Of a stretch of DNA of 64,000 bases, positions 9,146 to 21,300 are shown piece by piece. The stretch is from Polytrichum commune (taxonomy: Eukaryota; Streptophyta; Polytrichopsida; Polytrichales; Polytrichaceae). The position numbers and the translations under genes are program-made. The number at the start of each line of letters is the position of its first letter. Within the stretch, counting starts at the first letter, position 1. The notes below the pieces were generated by a model. It had not been told where the DNA came from. It did not search any database and saw only the letters and a list, made by a program, of their open reading frames with translations. The stretch is from NCBI GenBank assembly GCA_950295325.1, contig OX485806.1, positions 56,913,169-56,977,168 of the forward strand, read 5' to 3'.

Positions 9146-10142
9146 TGTCGCAACCCTTGCTAGTCCCCCCTTGACCATCTTGCCAATTTTCAATTCTAGC
9201 AAAGGTTACGAGTCGCTAACCCTTCGCATACCGCCATGCTAATGCTTAGCTCCTCTAACCCCGGACCATTAGTTCATAGGAGGGGTACCAACCCTCCTAC
9301 TTTGATTTCGGGACTCACCCCTTTAATTCGTAACCAACCCCTTTTATCGGTAACCAATCCTTAGATGTGGACTTCCATCCATGGAAGTCCAATCTTATGT
9401 TGATCATCGCGTTGCCGGAGCAACACTACAACAACCCGAACCATACTAGGCAACTATGGCCTCACAATGGGCCAAAGCCCATGGAGGCCGTGCCGTTCGG
9501 CCTCGGGTGGGTGAGGCCACACCACCTCACCCATATAAGCCTCTAGGACTTCACGCGGGGCCCCTACCCCACCGTCAACCAACCTCTTGTCTCTCTACCA
9601 AGAGTTGGGGCCAAGTGGACATTTTCCTTTAGCTGCTGGGCCTAGAACCCCCCCAGCAGCTTCAGACCATCATAACTTCCTTGTATGATGTCTGACCATA
9701 ACAACCAACCACTCCATCCTCATCTACGCTTCACGTAGATGCCGATGGACTCCTCACTTGCCCCATTCAGGCAAGTCTTGAGGAAGTTATGCCTGCTTGA
9801 ACCTTGGCAGTCCCGGGAATCACTCCCAGGCACTGCTGTAGCAGGGCGCTGTCCCGGGACAGCGCCCCACTCAAATGGCCATAACTCCTAGCTCACACCT
9901 CCGATTGAGGTGTTCTTGAGCTTTCTAGAATCACCACGCCATGAGCTACGCATAGCTCATGGCCTTGCCCTTGTGCCTCCTAGTCTCCGTGGGTGGGAGG
10001 CGTTCCCAACGCCCGGGGCCCTCGCCCACACTAGGATCACTTGGGCCCTCTCACCAACGGTGCCACAAGTCCCGGGTGTCACTCCGGGGTCCCCCTTGTG
10101 CCCATGGTGTTTCGGCCACTCCTCATGGAGAGGTGCGCGACA
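9146..10142 (-). mobile_element. Solo LTR of the first chromovirus, reverse orientation (TSD CATGT)
   Basis: A 997-bp reverse copy of the LTR (starts TGTCGCAACC, ends GCGCGACA on the plus strand) interrupts the satellite. It is flanked by perfect 5-bp duplications CATGT at 9141-9145 and 10143-10147, part of the satellite monomer. With no internal region and intact TSDs, it is a solo LTR left by LTR-LTR recombination. It is longer than its relatives mainly because a 20-bp segment is tandemly duplicated (9318-9337/9338-9357). The 24-bp palindrome sits at 9844-9867. Confidence 0.95.
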
Positions 10143-13100
10143 CATGTAGGCTCTCGGAAGTGAGAGCATCCAAAAAAACACAAACTTCAACACATGAATC
10201 AAAGTTGAGAATGTGGTTCACACATGTAGGCTTTCGGAACTGAGAGCATCCTAAAAAACACAAACTTCAACACCTGAATCAAAGTTGAGGATGTGGTTCA
10301 CACATATAGGCTCTCGGAAGTGAGAGCATCCAAAACACACAACCATTCAAGACGTGAATGAAAGTTTAGAATGTGGTTCAAACATGCAGACTCTCAGAAG
10401 TGAGAGCATCCAAAAAAACACAAACTTCAACACATGAATCAAAGTTGAGAATGTGGTTCACACATGTAGGCTCTCGGAACTGAGAGCATCCAAAAAAACA
10501 CAAAATTCAACACCTGAATAAAAGTTGAGAATGTGGTTCACACATGTAGGCACTCGGAAGTGAGAGCATCCAAAAAAACACAAACTTCAACACATGAATC
10601 AAAGTTGAGAATGTGGTTCACACATGTAGGCTCTCGGAACTGAGAGCATCCTAAAAAACACAAACTTCAACACCTGAATCAAAGTTGAGGATGTGGTTCA
10701 CACATATAGGCTCTTGGAAGTGAGAGCATCCAAAACACACAACCATTCAAGACGTGAATGAAAGTTTAGAATGTGGTTCAAACATGCAGACTCTCAGAAG
10801 TGAGAGCATCCAAAAAAACACAAACTTCAACACATGAATCAAAGTTGAGAATGTGGTTCACACATGTAGGCTCTCGGAACTGAGAGCATCCAAAAAAACA
10901 CAAAATTCAACACCTGAATCAAAGTTGAGAATGTGGTTCACACATGTAGGCTCTCGGAAGTGAGAGCATCCAAAAAAACACAAACTTCAACACCTGAATC
11001 AAAGTTGAGGATGTGGTTCACACATGTAGGCTCTCGGAAGTGAGAGCATCCAAAACACACAACCATTCAAGACGTGAATGAAAGTTTAGAATGTGGTTCA
11101 AACATTCAGTCTCTCCGAAGTGAGAGCATCCCAAAAAACACAACCATTCAAGACGTGAATGAAAGTTTAGAATGTGGTTCACACATGCAGGCTCTCAGAA
11201 GTGATAGCATCCAAAAAAACACAAACTTCAACAGATGAATCAAAGTTGAGAATGTGGTTCACACATGTAGGCTCTCGGAAGTGAGAGCATCCAAAAAAAC
11301 ACAAACTTCAACACCTGAATCAAAGTTGAGGATGTGGTTCACACATGTAGGCTCTCGGAAGTGAGAGCATCCAAATCACACAACCATTCAACACCTGAAT
11401 CAAAGTTGAGACTGTGGTTCACACATGTAGGCTGTTGGAAGTGACAGCATCCAAAACACACAACCATTCAACACGTGAATCACAGTTGAGAATCTGGTTC
11501 ACACATGTAGGCTCTCGGAAGTGAGAGCATCCAAAAAAGCACAACCATTCAAGACGTGAATAAAAGTTTAGAATGTGGTTCACACATGCAGGCTCTCAGA
11601 AGTGATAGCATGCAAAAAAACACAAACTTCAACACATGAATCAAAGTTGAGAATGTGGTTCACACATGTAGGCTCCGGAATTGAGAGCATCCAAAAAAAC
11701 ACCACCATTCAAGACGTGAATAAAAGTTTAGAATGTGGTTGACACATGCAGGCTCTCAGAAGTGATAGCATGCAAAAAAACACAAACTTCAACACATGAA
11801 TCAAAGTTGAGAATGTGGTTCACTCATGTAGGCTCTCGGAAGTGAGAGCGTCCAAAACACACAACCATTCAACACGTGAATCAAAGTTGAGACTGTGGTT
11901 CACACATGTAGGCTCTTGGAAGTGACAGCATCCAAAACACACAACCATTCAACACGTGAATCACAGTTGAGAATCTGGTTCACACATGTAGGCTCTCGAA
12001 AGTGAGAGCATCCAAAAAAACACAACCATTCAAGACGTGAATGAAAGTTTAGAATGTGGTTCACACATGCAGGCTCTCACAAGTGATAGCATCCAAAAAA
12101 ACACAAACTTCAACACATGAATCAAAGTTGAGAATGTGGTTCACACATGTAGGCTTTCGGAAGTGAGAGCATCCAAAAAAACACAAACTTCAACACCTGA
12201 ATCAAAGTTGAGGATGTGGTTCACACATGTAGGCTCTCGGAAGTGAGAGCATCCAAATCACACAACCATTCAACACCTGAATCAAAGTTGAGACTGTGGT
12301 TCACACATGTAGGCTGTTGGAAGTGACAGCATCCAAAACACACAATCATTCAACACGTGAATCACAGTTGAGAATCTGGTTCACACATGTAGGCTCTCGA
12401 AAGTGAGAGCATCCAAAAAAACACAACCATTCAAGACGTGAATGAAAGTTTAGAATGTGGTTCACACATGCAGGCTCTCAGAAGTGATAGCATCCAAAAA
12501 AACACAAACTTCAACACATGAATCAAAGTTGAGAATGTGGTTCACACATGTAGGCTCTCGGAAGTGAGAGCATCCAAAAAAACACAAACTTCAACACCTG
12601 AATCAAAGTTGAGGATGTGGTTCACACATGCAGGCTCTCAGAAGTGATAGCATGCAAAAAAACACAAACTTCAACACATGAATCAAAGTTGAGAATGTGG
12701 TTCACACATGTAGGCTCTCGGAATTGAGAGCGTCGAAAACACACAACCATTCAACACGTGAATAAAAGTTGAGAATGTGGTTCACACATGCAGGCTCTCC
12801 GAAGTGATAGCATCCAAAAAAAGACAAACTTCAACACATGAATCAAAGTTGAGAATGTAGTTGACACATGTAGGCTCTCGGAAGTGAGAGCGTCGAAAAC
12901 ACACAACCATTCAACACGTGAATAAAAGTTGAGAATGTGGTTCACACATGTAGGCTCTCGGAAGTGAGAGCATCCAAAACACACAACCATTCAACACGTG
13001 AATCACAGTTGAGACTGTGGTTCACACATGTACGCTCTCGGAAGTGAGAGCATCCAAAACACACAACCATTCAACACGTGAATCAGAGTTGAGAATCTGG

Positions 13101-14395
13101 TTCACACATGTAGCCTCTCGGAAGTGAGAGCATCCAAAAAAACACAAACTTCAACACATGAATCAAAGTTGAGAATGAGGTTCACACATGTAGGCTCTCG
13201 GAATTGAGAGCATCCAAAAAAACACAACCATTCAAGACGTGAATAAAAGTTTAGAATGTGGTTCACACATGCAGGTTCTCAGAAGTGATAGCTTGCAAAA
13301 AAACACAAACTTCAACACATGAATCAAAGTTGAGAATGTGGTTCACACATGTAGGCTCTCGGAAGTGAGAGCGTCGAAAACACACAACCATTCAACACGT
13401 GAATGAAAGTTGAGAATGTGGTTCACACATGCAGGCTCTCAGAAGTGATAGCATCCAAAAAAAGACAAACTTCAACACATGAATCAAAGTTGAGAATGTA
13501 GTTGACACATGTAGGCTCTCGGAAGTGAGAGCGTCCAAAACACACAACCATTCAACACGTGAATCAAAGTTGAGAATGTGGTTCACACATGTAGGCTCTC
13601 GGAAGTGAGAGCGTCCAAAACACACAACCATTCAACACGTGAATCAAAGTTGAGAATGTGGTTCACACATGTAGGCTCTCAGAAGTGATAGCATCCAAAA
13701 AAACACAAACTTCAACAGATGAATCAAAGTTGAGAATGTGGCTCACACATGTAGGCTCTCGGAAGTGAGAGCATCCAAAAAAACACAAACTTCAACACAT
13801 GAATCAAAGTTGAGAATGAGGTTCACACATGTAGGCTCCGGAATTGAGAGCATCCAAAAAAACACAACCATTCAAGACGTGAATAAAAGTTTAGAATGTG
13901 GTTCACACATGCAGGCTCTCAGAAGTGATAGCTTGCAAAAACACACAAACTTCAACACATGAATCAAAGTTGAGAATGTGGTTCACACATGTAGGCTCTC
14001 GGAAGTGAGAGCGTCGAAAACACACAACCATTCAACACGTGAATCAAAGTTGAGAATGTGGTTCATACATGCAGGCTCTCAGAAGTGATAGCATCCAAAA
14101 AAAGACAAACTTCAACACATGAATCAAAGTTGAGAATGTAGTGGACACATGTAGGCTCTTGGAAGTGAGAGCGTCCAAAACACACAACCATTCAACACGT
14201 GAATAAAAGTTGAGAATGTGGTTCACACATGTAGGCTCTCGGAAGTGAGAGCATCCAAAACACACAACCATTCAACACGTGAATCAAAGTTGAGAATGTG
14301 GTTCACACATGTAGGCTCTCGGAAGTGAGAGCATCCAAGAAAACACAACCATTCAAGACGTGAATGAAAGTTTAGAATGTGGTTCACACATGTAG
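10143..14395. repeat. 80-bp satellite array, segment 2
   Basis: Satellite resumes in phase after the solo LTR. A 5-monomer (400-bp) higher-order repeat is visible at about 10141-10540 and 10541-10940. An approximately 11-monomer (about 880-bp) spacing separates GCTGTTGG marker variants at 11431 and 12313. Monomers with the CACAACCATTCAAGACGTGAA type are 81 bp. No gene is present; minus-strand open frames of about 75-85 codons arise because the repeat has few stops in some frames. Confidence 0.95.
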
Positions 14396-15367
14396 TGTCG
14401 CAACCCTTGCTAGCCCCCATAGCAATCTTGCCAATTTTGTTTCTAGCAAAGGTTACGAGCGCTAACCCTTCGCATTCCGCCATGCTAATGCTTAGCTCCT
14501 CCTACCCCGGACCTTATAGTTCATAGGAGGGAACCAACCCTCCTACTTTGCTTTTGGGACTCACCCCTTAATCGGTAACCCATTCCTAGATGTGGACTTC
14601 CATCCATGGAAGTCCAATCCCATGTTGATCATCGCGTTGCCGGAGCAACACTACAACAACCCGAACCATACTAGGCAACTATGGCCTCACAATGGGCCAA
14701 TGCCCATGGAGGCCTTGCCGTTCGGCCTCGGGTGGGTGAGGCCACACCACCTCACCCATATAAGCCTCTAGGACTTCACGCGGGGCCCCTACCCCACCGT
14801 CAACCAACCTCTTGTCTCTCTACCAAGAGTTGGGGCCAAGTGGACATTTTCCTTTAGCTGCTGGGCCTAGAACCCCCCCAGCAGCTTCAGACCATCATAA
14901 CTTCCTTGTATGATGTCTGACCATAACAACCAACCACTCCATCCTCATCTACGCTTCACGTAGATGCCGATGGACTCCTCACTTGCCCCATTCAGGCAAG
15001 TCTTGAGGAAGTTATGCCTCTTTGAACCTTGGCAGTCCCGGGAATCACTCCTATGCACTGCTGTACCAGGGCGCTGTCCCGGGACAGCGCCCCACTCAAA
15101 TGGCGATAACTCCTAGCTCACACCTCCGATTGAGGTGTTCTTGAGCTTTCTAGAATCACCACGCCATGAGCTACGCATAACTCATGGCCTTACCCTTGTG
15201 CCTCCTAATCTTCGTGGGTGGGAGGCGTTCCCAACGCCCGGGGCCCTCACCCACACTAGGATCACCTGGGCCCTCTCACCAATGGCGCCACAAGTCCCGG
15301 GTGTCACTCCGGGGTCCCCCTTGTGCCCATGGTGTTTCGGGCACTCCTCATGGAGAGGTGCGCGACA
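14396..15367 (-). mobile_element. Solo LTR of the first chromovirus, reverse orientation (TSD TGTAG)
   Basis: A 972-bp reverse copy of the same LTR (starts TGTCGCAACC, ends GCGCGACA on the plus strand). Flanking 5-bp duplications TGTAG at 14391-14395 and 15368-15372 again lie in the satellite motif ACATGTAG. The 24-bp palindrome is at 15069-15092. It shares with the LTR at 6572 the variant of the 10-bp stem that reads GAGTTA instead of GAGCTA in LTR orientation. Confidence 0.95.
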
Positions 15368-18300
15368 TGTAGGCTCTCGGAAGTGAGAGCGTCCAAAACA
15401 CACAACCATTGAACACGTGAATCAAAGTTGAGAATGTGGTTCACACATGTAGGCTCTCGGAAGTGAGAGCGTCCAAAACACACAACCATTGAACACGTGA
15501 ATCAAAGTTGAGAATGTGGTTCACACATGTAGGCTCTCGGAAGTGAGAGCGTCCAAAACACACAACCATTGAACACGTGAATCAAAGTTGAGAATGTGGT
15601 TCACACATGTAGGCTCTCGGAAGTGAGAGCATCCAAAACACACAACCATTCAACACGTGAATCACAGTTGAGAATCTGGTTCACACATGTAGGCTCTCGG
15701 AAGTGAGAGCATCCAAAAAAACACAACCATTCAAGACGTGAATGAAAGTTTCGAATGTGGTTCACACATGTAGGCTCTCAGAAGTGAGAGCGTCCAAAAC
15801 ACACAACCCTTCAACACGTGAATCAAAGTTGAGAATGTGGTTCACACATGCAGGCTCTCAGAAGTGATAGCTTGCAAAAAAACACAAACTTCAACACATG
15901 AATCAAAGTTGAGAATGTGGTTCACACATGTAGGCTCTCGGAAGTGAGAGCGTCCAAAACACACAACCATTGAACACGTGAATCAAAGTTGAGAATGTGG
16001 TTCACACATGTAGGCTCTCGGAAGTGAGAGCGTCCAAAACACACAACCATTCAACACGTGAATCAAAGTTGAGAATGTGGTTCTCCCATGCAGGCTCTCA
16101 GAAGTGAGAGTATCCAAAAAAACACAAACTTCAACACATGAATCAAAGTTGAGAATGTGGTTCACACATGTAGGCTCTCGGAAGTGAGAGCATCCAAAAC
16201 ACACAACCATTCAAGACGTGAATGAAAGTTTAGAATGTGGTTCAAACATTCAGTCTCTCCGAAGTGAGAGCATCCCAAAAAACACAACCATTCAAGACGT
16301 GAATGAAAGTTTAGAATGTGGTTCACACATGTAGGCTCTCAGAAGTGATAGCATCCAAAAAAACACAAACTTCAACAGATGAATCAAAGTTGAGAATGTG
16401 GTTCACACATGTAGGCTCTCGGAAGTGAGAGCATCCAAAAAAACACAAACTTCAACACCTGAATCAAAGTTGAGGATGTGGTTCACACATGTAGGCTCTC
16501 GGAAGTGAGAGCATCCAAATCACACAACCATTCAACACCTGAATCAAAGTTGAGACTGTGGTTCACACATGTAGGCTGTTGGAAGTGACAGCATCCAAAA
16601 CACACAACCATTCAACACGTGAATCACAGTTGAGAATCTGGTTCACACATGTAGGCTCTCGGAAGTGAGAGCATCCAAAAAAACACAACCATTCAAGACG
16701 TGAATAAAAGTTTAGAATGTGGTTCACACATGCAGGCTCTCAGAAGTGATAGCATGCAAAAAAACACAAACTTCAACACATGAATCAAAGTTGAGAATGT
16801 GGTTCACACATGTAGGCTCTCGGAAGTGAGAGCGTCCAAAACACACAACCATTCAACACGTGAATAAAAGTTGAGAATGTGGTTCACACATGTAGGCTCT
16901 CGGAAGTGAGAGCATCCAAAACACACAACCATTCAACACGTGAATCACAGTTGAGAATCTGGTTCACACATGTAGGCTCTCGGAAGTGAGAGCATCCAAA
17001 AAAACACAACCATTCAAGACGTGAATGAAAGTTTAGAATGTGGTTCACACATGTAGGCTCTCAGAAGTGAGAGCGTCCAAAACACACAACCCTTCAACAC
17101 GTGAATCAAAATTGAGAATGTGGTTCACACATGCAGGCTCTCAGAAGTGATAGCTTGCAAAAAAACACAAACTTCAACACATGAATCAAAGTTGAGAATG
17201 TGGTTCACACATGTAGGCTCTCGGAAGTGAGAGCTTCCAAAACACACAACCATTCAACACGTGAATCAAAGTTGAGAATGTGGTTCACACATGTAGGCTC
17301 TCGGAAGTGAGAGCATCCAAAACACACAACCATTCAACACGTGAATCACAGTTGAGAATCTGGTTCACACATGTAGGCTCTCGGAAGTGAGAGCATCCAA
17401 AAAAACACAACCATTCAAGACGTGAATGAAAGTTTAGAATGTGGTTCACACATGTAGGCTCTCGGAAGTGAGAGCGTCCAAAACACACAACCATTCAACA
17501 CGTGAATCAAAGTTGAGAATGTGGTTCACACATGTAGGCTCTCGGAAGTGAGAGCCTCCAAAAAAACACAAACTTCAACACCTGAATCAAAGTTGAGGAT
17601 GTGGTTCACACATGTAGGCTCTCGGAAGTGAGAGCATCCAAATCACACAACCATTCAACACCTGAATCAAAGTTGAGACTGTGGTTCACACATGTAGGCT
17701 GTTGGAAGTGACAGCATCCAAAACACACAACCATTCAACACGTGAATCACAGTTGAGAATCTGGTTCACACATGTAGGCTCTCGGAAGTGAGAGCATCCA
17801 AAAAAACACAACCATTCAAGACGTGAATAAAAGTTTAGAATGTGGTTCACACATGCAGGCTCTCAGAAGTGATAGCATGCAAAAAAACACAAACTTCAAC
17901 ACATGAATCAAAGTTGAGAATGTGGTTCACACATGTAGGCTCTCGGAAGTGAGAGCGTCCAAAACACACAACCATTCAACACGTGAATAAAAGTTGAGAA
18001 TGTGGTTCACACATGTAGGCTCTCGGAAGTGAGAGCATCCAAAACACACAACCATTCAACACGTGAATCACAGTTGAGAATCTGGTTCACACATGTAGGC
18101 TCTCGGAAGTGAGAGCATCCAAAAAAACACAACCATTCAAGACGTGAATGAAAGTTTAGAATGTGGTTCACACATGTAGGCTCTCAGAAGTGAGAGCGTC
18201 CAAAACACACAACCCTTCAACACGTGAATCAAAGTTGAGAATGTGGTTCACACATGCAGGCTCTCAGAAGTGATAGCTTGCAAAAAAACACAAACTTCAA

Positions 18301-21300
18301 CACATGAATCAAAGTTGAGAATGTGGTTCACACATGTAGGCTCTCGGTAGTGAGAGCTTCCAAAACACACAACCATTCAACACGTGAATCAAAGTTGAGA
18401 ATGTGGTTCACACATGTAGGCTCTCGGAAGTGAGAGCATCCAAAACACACAACCATTCAACACGTGAATCACAGTTGAGAATCTGGTTCACACATGTAGG
18501 CTCTCGGAAGTGAGAGCATCCAAAAAAACACAACCATTCAAGACGTGAATAAAAGTTTAGAATGTGGTTCACACATGCAGGCTCTCAGAAGTGATAGCAT
18601 GCAAAAAAACACAAACTTCAACACATGAATCAAAGTTGAGAATGTGGTTCACTCATGTAGGCTCTCGGAAGTGAGAGCGTCCAAAACACACAACCATTCA
18701 ACACGTGAATAAAAGTTGAGAATGTGGTTCACACATGTAGGCTCTCGGAAGTGAGAGCATCCAAAACACACAACCATTCAACACGTGAATCACAGTTGAG
18801 AATCTGGTTCACACATGTAGGCTCTCGGAAGTGAGAGCATCCAAAAAAACACAACCATTCAAGACGTGAATGAAAGTTTAGAATGTGGTTCACACATGTA
18901 GGCTCTCAGAAGTGAGAGCGTCCAAAACACACAACCCTTCAACACGTGAATCAAAATTGAGAATGTGGTTCACACATGCAGGCTCTCAGAAGTGATAGCT
19001 TGCAAAAAAACACAAACTTCAACACATGAATCAAAGTTGAGAATGTGGTTCACACATGTAGGCTCTCGGAAGTGAGAGCTTCCAAAACACACAACCATTC
19101 AACACGTGAATCAAAGTTGAGAATGTGGTTCACACATGTAGGCTCTCGGAAGTGAGAGCATCCAAAACACACAACCATTCAACACGTGAATCACAGTTGA
19201 GAATCTGGTTCACACATGTAGGCTCTCGGAAGTGAGAGCATCCAAAAAAACACAACCATTCAAGACGTGAATGAAAGTTTAGAATGTGGTTCACACATGT
19301 AGGCTCTCGGAAGTGAGAGCGTCCAAAACACACAACCATTCAACACGTGAATCAAAGTTGAGAATGTGGTTCACACATGTAGGCTCTCGGAAGTGAGAGC
19401 CTCCAAAAAAACACAAACTTCAACACCTGAATCAAAGTTGAGGATGTGGTTCACACATGTAGGCTCTCGGAAGTGAGAGCATCCAAATCACACAACCATT
19501 CAACACCTGAATCAAAGTTGAGACTGTGGTTCACACATGTAGGCTGTTGGAAGTGACAGCATCCAAAACACACAACCATTCAACACGTGAATCACAGTTG
19601 AGAATCTGGTTCACACATGTAGGCTCTCGGAAGTGAGAGCATCCAAAAAAACACAACCATTCAAGACGTGAATAAAAGTTTAGAATGTGGTTCACACATG
19701 CAGGCTCTCAGAAGTGATAGCATGCAAAAAAACACAAACTTCAACACATGAATCAAAGTTGAGAATGTGGTTCACACATGTAGGCTCTCGGAAGTGAGAG
19801 CGTCCAAAACACACAACCATTCAACACGTGAATAAAAGTTGAGAATGTGGTTCACACATGCAGGCTCTCGGAAGTGAGAGCATCCAAAACACACAACCAT
19901 TCAACACGTGAATCACAGTTGAGAATCTGGTTCACACATGTAGGCTCTCGGAAGTGAGAGCATCCAAAAAAACACAACCATTCAAGACGTGAATGAAAGT
20001 TTAGAATGTGGTTCACACATGTAGGCTCTCAGAAGTGAGAGTGTCCAAAACACACAACCCTTCAACACGTGAATCAAAGTTGAGAATGTGGTTCACACAT
20101 GCAGGGTCTCAGAAGTGATAGCATGCAAAAAAACACAAACTTCAACACATGAATCAAAGTTGAGAATGTGGTTCACACATGTAGGCTCTCGGAAGTGAGA
20201 GCGTCCAAAACACACAACCATTCAACACGTGAATAAAAGTTGAGAATGTGGTTCACACATGTAGGCTCTCGGAAGTGAGAGCATCCAAAACACACAACCA
20301 TTCAACACGTGAATCACAGTTGAGAATCTGGTTCACACATGTAGGCTCTCGGAAGTGAGAGCATCCAAAAAAACACAACCATTCAAGACGTGAATGAAAG
20401 TTTAGAATGTGGTTCACACATGTAGGCTCTCAGAAGTGAGAGCGTCCAAAACACACAACCCTTCAACACGTGAATCAAAATTGAGAATGTGGTTCACACA
20501 TGCAGGCTCTCAGAAGTGATAGCTTGCAAAAAAACACAAACTTCAACACATGAATCAAAGTTGAGAATGTGGTTCACACATGTAGGCTCTCGGAAGTGAG
20601 AGCTTCCAAAACACACAACCATTCAACACGTGAATCAAAGTTCAGAATGTGGTTCACACATGTAGGCTCTCGGAAGTGAGAGCATCCAAAACACACAACC
20701 ATTCAACACGTGAATCACAGTTGAGAATCTGGTTCACACATGTAGGCTCTCGGAAGTGAGAGCATCCAAAAAAACACAACCATTCAAGACGTGAATGAAA
20801 GTTTAGAATGTGGTTCACACATGTAGGCTCTCGGAAGTGAGAGCGTCCAAAACACACAACCATTCAACACGTGAATCAAAGTTGAGAATGTGGTTCACAC
20901 ATGTAGGCTCTCGGAAGTGAGAGCCTCCAAAAAAACACAAACTTCAACACCTGAATCAAAGTTGAGGATGTGGTTCACACATGTAGGCTCTCGGAAGTGA
21001 GAGCATCCAAATCACACAACCATTCAACACCTGAATCAAAGTTGAGACTGTGGTTCACACATGTAGGCTGTTGGAAGTGACAGCATCCAAAACACACAAC
21101 CATTCAACACGTGAATCACAGTTGAGAATCTGGTTCACACATGTAGGCTCTCGGAAGTGAGAGCATCCAAAAAAACACAACCATTCAAGACGTGAATAAA
21201 AGTTTAGAATGTGGTTCACACATGCAGGCTCTCAGAAGTGATAGCATGCAAAAAAACACAAACTTCAACACATGAATCAAAGTTGAGAATGTGGTTCACA

